DNA of 64,000 bases, from the NCBI RefSeq assembly GCF_001949145.1, contig NW_019091571.1:207416-271415 (forward strand), given 5' to 3'. A program made the translations under genes and the position numbers. Within the stretch, counting starts at the first letter, position 1, and each line of letters begins with the position of its first letter. The stretch is from Acanthaster planci (Eukaryota; Echinodermata; Asteroidea; Valvatida; Acanthasteridae). The notes under the pieces were generated by a model. That model had not been told where the DNA came from, did not search any database, and was given only the letters and a program-made list of their open reading frames with translations. Of this stretch, positions 58,401-64,000 are shown piece by piece.

Positions 58401-61400
58401 TTGCAGTGTTCAATCAATTCTAAATACTTCATTGTGACTGATGCGAACATGGACACAAACACAGACCAGACAGTCGATAAAGTTGGATCATGTTCAACTT
58501 GGCCAGCCTTCTGCGTCAAGTTGTCAGAGGTGGCCCATACAAATGGGCAGTGATAGGAGGGGGTGTTCAGCAATATCGCTGTTGCTTTGAGTATCATGCA
58601 CTTGGCGCAGTTTGGCCCATCTTGCCTGTCCCCACCTCATAACTGACAGTAGATGAAGTCCATGTGTATTGGATTACAGTGCCAGTTTAACTTCAAGAAA
58701 TAGAATAACCATAAAAAGGCATCCACCAGACTACTTAAACCTCCACTCCCAGTCAGTATCTGGCATTCTCCTGATGACAAGCAGAGCATACTGCTCGAAA
58801 TGTCGAATACCTCTGGTTCTTTTCAGAACCGCAAATACTCACAAAAGAGATACGTCCATGGTGCTACCGCAAACCTATTTTCTATTATAAAAAGGCATAT
58901 CAGTCAGAAATGACGGGTTTCAGATGCCATCTTGTTTCAATAATTTGATGGAATGATGTCACACACCATCTCTTCTTCATATGTCACCGTCTTGATATCT
59001 TGCCGACTGTCGTCGATTGTGACATCTCTATAGAAACTAGGCTTAACCCTTACCCTCCCAAATCCTTTTCTGCAAAGTAGAGGAATTTGGAGGATTCAGG
59101 GTGTATGGCAGAAATGCTTGGCTGATTTCAAAGGATGCCATACATGAAGGTTGTGAATTAGTCCTTATGTTGTTTGTGCTTAGTCAAGCACAAATTCAGC
59201 CCGATATTTCTTTTGAATCAACTGCACAGCTCAAGAGTGCCATTCGCACTGCCTCAACATAATGACAGGAAATGCCAGAGGATTTTGAAAGATTTGGGCT
59301 GAATGCAATTTTTTCATGTTGGAAATCGGAGGATTTCGGAGGATGCAGGATGGTTCCTAGTAAAAGGGCCTGGGGTAAGGGTTAACAGCCATTCCCGAAG
59401 AAGATTTAGGAATATTTTGTAGGAATGAGGAACAAAAAGTTCAGGTGATGATACTTTACATGGAACTGCCTAACTCTTGGAGGATTCAGGAAGGTTTGTA
59501 ACAAGACTGTTCAGAGAGTCAGTTATCCTGTATCCAGAGTGGGTTTGGTTCTGTAGCTCATTCATAGTGAATCAAAGTGCGGTCAGTCAGAACGAACAAC
59601 TGTTCATTGAGCAACTGAAACTGTCTAAAGTACATAGTCATTCCTGTGATCACAAAGCACTGTATGGAGTCATCTCAGTCAAGGACTTGTTTCTCAAGAT
59701 ATTGCACAAGTTTGACTTAAAACCCATCACTTCTAGTATACAAGCCTGTCACGTTTACTCTGCCAGTAAGCTCTTGAAGACATCGACAGAATATTCCCAT
59801 TATGTGATGTAAGCATGCCCAAACTGTCAAAATATGCCAACCCCTGTGCAGATTTTCTTGTTATGTTCATTACTGACTGCTTTGTTAAACAAGGCAGTGC
59901 CCACGTTTTTGGCTGGTAAACTGAGAGTAAAACCATCTGTGACCCTTGGTCTTACATTTGTTTGTTTGTATCAGGTTGGCATGGATCGATGTGTTTCCGA
60001 TGACACCAGGCTTACGTTCGTTACCACCGGTGTACTGTTGCAGAGGCTAGTGAACAGCCGCACCATGAACAAATACACACACATCATTCTTGATGAGGTA
60101 CGGTGTCTTAACGTACAGCGTGTGGACTGTAATGAATTGTTCAAAGAGTGACAGTGAATTTGTATGTCGTCTTTCCAGTGAGCTATACTGTCCAAACACT
60201 GGCTCGACACGTGTTAATTGGGCAATATCCGACTCAATAAGGCAGTTCCAGTTCCAATGACCTCTGACACAAGGTCGTGTGAGTAACATATGCTCATGTA
60301 GGGTATGTGGGTTACTAGCACAATGTATATGGTTACTTGGTGTGGTTTGGTTTGGTTTGGTTTATTTCACATCTTCGTTAACATTGCAGGTGGACGAACA
60401 GTGAAAATAAATTCAGATTAACAAGATACGCAATGTTATGATATTAATTCATTTACAATAAACGAAAATGCAGGATGCTGGGTAGAAAGTCGAGGCTTAT
60501 ACGAGACCCAGCACCCCGTCTTACAATGAACATTCCATTTCTACACGTTTTGACAAAATATAAGTTATATCAAGTTGTCTCAGTACAATACAAATACATT
60601 TAGCTGGTACACATGAATACGCTGACGGCTTTGTGTGCCGAGAAGCAACATGAAATGGGACCCTGACTGTGTGCCCTGCAGTACCGCAGTGTTAAACCAT
60701 GTCTGAATGTTGTGTCTAGAGTTGGGGCTAGCTATTCATCAGTTAAAAAACGCATGGGCAGTTTCTAAACAAATGACATAGCCATAGTGCTGAATGCCTC
60801 GTATTTAGTCAGAAGAGACTGGATTTTATTACCACCTTCTTGGCTGGGGAAATATTCTTTTTTTTGTCACAGTCGTAATTTTACCTACGTGGGCTGAAAA
60901 AGTATGACTTTCCGGCAGTACAAAAGCAAAAGAATCATCCATTCAATATCGAGACATCTCACTCGGCTATCAAAACACTAAATACTAAACACTTCTACTA
61001 AATCTATTGAATAAAAATACAGCCTTCTTTCAAATGAAGGGGTAAATGTACATTTTGAGATTACTTCTGACACCTAGAAAAGATGATATTTCTGCAAACT
61101 TGGCTGCCCACAGGAATTGCAGACAGTGTGAAAGGTGTCAATAGATTAATATTTAGCTCAGCAAAATGTAAGAGCCATTCATATACCAGATATTTACTCG
61201 GCAATTATCTCTACACTTTGCTATTTTATGAGGTTCATACCAGAATGCCATGTTTCAATCTTGGTTATCAGTTGTTGATGTATTTTGCTTCTCTTCAGGT
61301 GCATGAACGAGATCAGGAGATGGACTTTGCCCTGCTCGTGACGCGGAAGCTACAGAGGTCAAACTCCAGACACGTTAAGGTAGGATTACCTTTTTTCCCT

Positions 61401-63530
61401 TTTCAAATTGTCACCCTAGAATGCTAGCATTGGCCCAAATTATTCACATTTCTTTTGTACATTGACTTCACTTTCCTTTTTAATGTGACAGATTATTTTA
61501 ATGTCGGCGACCTTTGACACCTCGATGTTTGCACATTACTTTGCCATGCCCATCGCGGGAAAGTTGGAAGATGCACCAGTTGTGAACATTGAGGGCAGAA
61601 TTTACGATGTGCAAGAGCATTATGTGGAGGACATCTCACATCTGGGACCGGTGAGACAGGTGTCCTACGTCCTTGATAAAAGTCTGTGATAATAAAACCT
61701 GAACTCTTTCTTGTCAATGAAACAACACCCTACAGTTAACCCTACATTGCCTGCACTTTTTTCCATATAAGAATGTCGAAGGATATTGTAAAACCAAATG
61801 GGCTAAATCTTGAATTTCTCATTTTTAAGTAGTATTGATGAACCCAAAACACTTGCAAAAGTCTTCCTGAATCCTCTGCTCTGCATAAAACTCATTGCAC
61901 CCATTACACATACATTGTTTTTCAAGTGAAAGCTCCATATAAAGAAAGAGTTACGTTGGCTCTACCTTTTCTCACCCCGCCTGATTGAATTTGGAAGGTC
62001 TGGGAAGTTTATGGCTTACAACCCAACTAAATCAAATTTTAAGAGCAGAATCCTTTTTCTTGTTCCCAAACTTTTAATATTCCCGTTTGGTCATACCATG
62101 GTCCATATTAAAAAGGCTTGTATTTGATTTTACAGTACATTGAAAGTGAAAACGGGGATGCGGCAGTAACGAGTGAAGCCTATGACCTAGCCAGAGCCTT
62201 GATTGTCCAATTTGATGAGCTGGAAGTGGCTGAACAAGGGTGAGTATTGTCCTTAGTTGCAGACCCCAGTAATATATTTGCCAACGATATTTGCTGCCCT
62301 TGCGATGGTAGAACTCGGAACAGACCTTGTTGCCGAAAACTGCAATCTGGAATGGTAACTGTGACAGGAAGAAGCTGAATTCCCACAGAGTGATGGAGTC
62401 GGATTGACCTCAAAGCTAAGTTGGTCTCACCGTGTATTGAAAATTCATGGGGACACTGGGTGGTATGACCAGAGATTGGCAATAAAAGATCATTGCCAGT
62501 CGGAAATTTGCTAAAATAGGGCCGGATAACTCCCCCGTAGTTGGATTGAACTGATCCTACATTAGGGTTAAATTGCATTGGATAATGTTCATGGTGACGC
62601 TTGGTAATGTGGCCAGAAACACCCATAAAAGAGGATTATCAGTTGGAAAATTTCAGTAAGAGAGCTTTGTAAGTCAATTGGTCAACTTGAACTGCAAGGG
62701 TATTATTTTGGATTCAGCTATGTCCAAGTTCCATTCCAATTCATTTTGCTTTGTTCAAGCCAAAGCAGTTGTCAAACACGAATCGTTGTAGCTTAAAATG
62801 CTCCTGTGGATAATTACATTTAATATTGAATGTTTCATTGTTCTCTGTTCCAGAGATCATGAGAAGAGTGGTCGGGCTAAACACAGGGGTACAGTCTTAG
62901 TCTTTCTACCAGGTAAGCCCAGGTGTTTTGATTGCATAAGAAGAATTGCAGTCAATGGATTCTGTGCAGAAGCACCCCCTCATTGGGGAGAAAGAGAGAG
63001 GTGGGGCATGCAACCTATGCTTACGTAAAAACCCCATGAAGTTGTACATTTTTCAGATTAAAATTACATCTCCTTTGATAGCCTTACATACCAGGTTTGG
63101 ATCTCTGAACACAAAAAGTCTGTGTCATGTACAGTTAGAAGACGTGTGGACTTGGACAGTTCCACACAATGTTTCCTTTTCTCTGAAAAACAGGTTGAGG
63201 GGTATTGTGAGGTAAGGGTAATCCAGACCAATATAAGGAGGAATAATCAATGAAATCAACGTCAAGGAGCTAGGCTGAAAAGTGAAAGTGTTCTTATATT
63301 AATCTCTATTCAGTGCCTTACATGTGTTTTTATTAGCATTTGATATATTGAAACATTTAGGTCTAATCTGTTCAAAGACTAACAGGCTGCAGACTTGGAA
63401 CATGTTTTCAAGCTTTCTGCCTGTTGTTGTACATGTGAGAACCTAACCGATCATTTTTGTGTTCCATTTCAGGATTGGCTGAGATAAACCAACTGGATCA
63501 GTTGTTGGCCAGTGTGGGTCCTACCCACAG
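52422..63530 (+). CDS. TDRD9: TDRD9 ATP-dependent RNA helicase, 5' part (first ten coding exons)
   Basis: Germline DExH-box helicase with a Tudor domain (fly homologue spindle-E), acting in cytoplasmic granules of the piRNA pathway that silences transposons. Exons: 52422-52600, 55432-55571, 57083-57222, 58030-58251, 59975-60097, 61299-61379, 61492-61650, 62136-62239, 62854-62912, 63473-63530. All are GT-AG with matching phases, giving 421 residues plus two bases. The N-terminus LTTELTFDHINDFFKLG matches the family start (LTIEQINDWF in human). RecA1 motifs: Walker A GPTGSGKT (168-175), Ia TQPRR (198-202), TTGVLL (244-249), DEVH (267-270, split between exons 5 and 6), SAT (300-302). Then LVFLPGLAEIN opens RecA2. 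The remaining helicase and Tudor domains, about two thirds of the usual ~1,400 aa, lie beyond the window. Exon 3 has a weak acceptor, and a missed phase 1-1 exon before it is possible. Confidence 0.95.
52751..52994. mobile_element. MITE in TDRD9 intron 1 (ATAGACCTTTT ends)
   Basis: ATAGACCTTTTCCCAGTGAT at the left pairs with GTGGGTGAAAAAGGTCTAT at the right over about 25 bp. The interior has two copies of GTTGTGATGGTAAT. 244 bp, non-coding. Confidence 0.65.
53013..53385. mobile_element. Large palindrome in TDRD9 intron 1
   Basis: The arms of about 160-180 bp centre on about 53197. Matching blocks include CAGGGTATGAAAGTCCTCCT with its complement, the pair for TGCCTTGTATCCC, and TGTTGAAATTAC with GTAATTTCAACG at the centre. 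The outer parts are more diverged. It is expected to fold into a long hairpin and to give double-stranded RNA if transcribed. Confidence 0.8.
53418..53516. repeat. 99-bp hairpin next to the large palindrome
   Basis: TAGTCTGAGTAACTTTGACC...AAATCGCC pairs with GGCGATTTGTAG...GGTTACTCGGACTA, with arms of 32 bp and a T-rich loop. It is a separate small inverted-repeat element, directly after the palindrome at 53013-53385. Confidence 0.7.
54879..55003. mobile_element. 125-bp MITE with ~45-bp arms in TDRD9 intron 1
   Basis: The left end AGGCCGTGTCCGAATCACTT and the minus-strand right end AGGCCATGTCCAAATCATTT match at most positions over 45 bp. A short G/C-rich centre (GGCCGCGGCC) separates the arms. 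Non-coding. Confidence 0.75.
56292..56347. mobile_element. Second copy of the short TTAA hairpin element
   Basis: TTAACCCTAACAGTCCTCAG, loop CCAACAGGTGAAGGA and TTGAGGACTGTTAG match the element at 6774-6832 almost base for base. The right terminal GGGTTAA has been lost. Two copies 50 kb apart in different genes show a dispersed family, not a local palindrome. Confidence 0.65.
57651..57890. mobile_element. Foldback element in TDRD9 intron 3
   Basis: AACAATTTGAATTCCCCATA...GACACTGTTGCTATAC...GCAAGCTTTTGC at the left is mirrored at the right (GCAAAAGCTTGC, GTATAGCAACAGTGTC, GTGAATTCAAATCGTT). Arms are about 80 bp, total 240 bp, non-coding. Confidence 0.8.
59043..59385. mobile_element. piggyBac-like MITE with TTAA borders in TDRD9 intron 4
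   Basis: TTAACCCTTACCC at the left is exactly mirrored by GGGTAAGGGTTAA at the right, with TTAA at 59043-59046 and 59382-59385. Subterminal GGAGGATT motifs are repeated inside. The 343-bp element has no transposase. Confidence 0.8.
60343..60363 (+). repeat. (GGTTT)n microsatellite
   Basis: Four copies of a pentanucleotide GGTTT. They are followed by TTATTTCAC and, about 110 bp on, by a small stem (GCTGGGT ... ACCCAGC, near 60479-60514). This may mark the end of an old retroelement, but nothing proves it. Confidence 0.5.
62398..62661 (+). repeat. Diverged tandem duplication in TDRD9 intron 8
   Basis: Two blocks of about 125 bp share GTCGGATTGA/GTTGGATTGA starts, a TTCATGG(G/T)GAC core, CAATAAAAGA/CATAAAAGAG and CAGT(C/T)GGAAA(A/T)TT ends. 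They are directly adjacent, diverged and non-coding. Confidence 0.45.
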
Positions 63531-63593
63531 GTAGGTTAAGCTTCTTTCAGTAAATTCTGTCATTCCTTTTTTCAGTCGCTGTAGTCAAAAAGT

Positions 63594-64000
63594 CCAGACC
63601 ATCAAGAGATTAGTCACAAGACCAGTCACAAGACCAGTCACAAGACCAGTCAAAAGACCAGTCACAAGACCAGTCACAAGACCAGTCAAAAGACCAGTCA
63701 AAAGACCAGTCACAAGACCAGTCAAAAGACCAGTCACAAGACCAGTCACAAGACCAGTCTCAAGGCCAGTCTCGAGACCAGTCTCGAGACCAGTCAAAAG
63801 ACCAGTCTCAAGGCCAGTCTCGAGACCAGTCACAAGACCAGTCACAAAACCTGTCACAAGACCAGTCAGGAGGCCAGTTTCGAGACCAGTCACAAAACCT
63901 GTCACAAGACCAGTCATGAGGCCAGTTTCGAGACCAGTCATAAGACCAGTCACAAGACCAGTCAAAAGACCAGTCACAAGACCAGTCTCAAGGCCAGTCT
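63594..64000 (+). repeat. 12-bp minisatellite, continuing beyond the window
   Basis: More than 30 copies of a 12-bp unit AGACCAGTCACA, with variants AGACCAGTCAAA and AGACCAGTCTCG, start 64 bases after TDRD9 exon 10. The array reads open on the minus strand as Thr-Gly-Leu repeats only because 12 is a multiple of three. It is intronic. Confidence 0.95.

Noticed and set aside
63585-63977. Minus-strand Thr-Gly-Leu repeat protein
   Set aside because: Antisense reading of a 12-bp intronic minisatellite.

Overview
This window is eukaryotic nuclear DNA from an invertebrate animal. Every gene is split by GT-AG introns of about 0.4-4.4 kb, and the introns are rich in small inverted-repeat transposons and tRNA-derived SINEs. 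There is one 877-bp assembly gap. A ciliary gene (CFAP70), a piRNA-pathway helicase (TDRD9) and this repeat content fit a marine deuterostome, perhaps an echinoderm. That assignment is inference and no species is claimed. All genes found are on the + strand.

Layout. (1) 1-1032: a probable foldback transposon, then the 5' end of CFAP70. (2) 1033-26108: a complete CFAP70 (TTC18) gene with 25 coding exons; every phase joins and gives 1113 aa, against about 1120 aa in human. (3) 26109-31298: an intergenic stretch with a tandem duplication and a MITE. (4) 31299-48261: a tandem trio of unrecognised mucin-like type I membrane protein genes (A, B, C). Each has five coding exons with the same phases (0-1-2-0): signal peptide, Cys module plus Thr/Pro-rich mucin domain, transmembrane helix, short linker, and a last exon ending in a shared Trp-Arg motif. 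Copy A carries a 1-bp loss in its repeat. (5) 48262-52421: intergenic, including the gap 49848-50724. (6) 52422-63530 and beyond: the first ten coding exons of TDRD9, cut by the window edge inside a 12-bp minisatellite.

CFAP70 acts in the axoneme of motile cilia and sperm. TDRD9 acts in germline transposon silencing. No functional link between them and the mucin-like trio is visible. The trio is the strongest candidate for something undescribed. A second theme is many short palindromic elements: two hAT-like elements with 8-bp target duplications, a TTAA-flanked piggyBac-like series, a pair sharing TGTGACC ends, and several large intronic foldbacks.

Coordinates of spliced genes run from start codon to stop codon (or to the last exon seen), with exons listed in the evidence. 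Exon calls were made by eye from splice sites, frame and recalled family conservation; no alignment was run.
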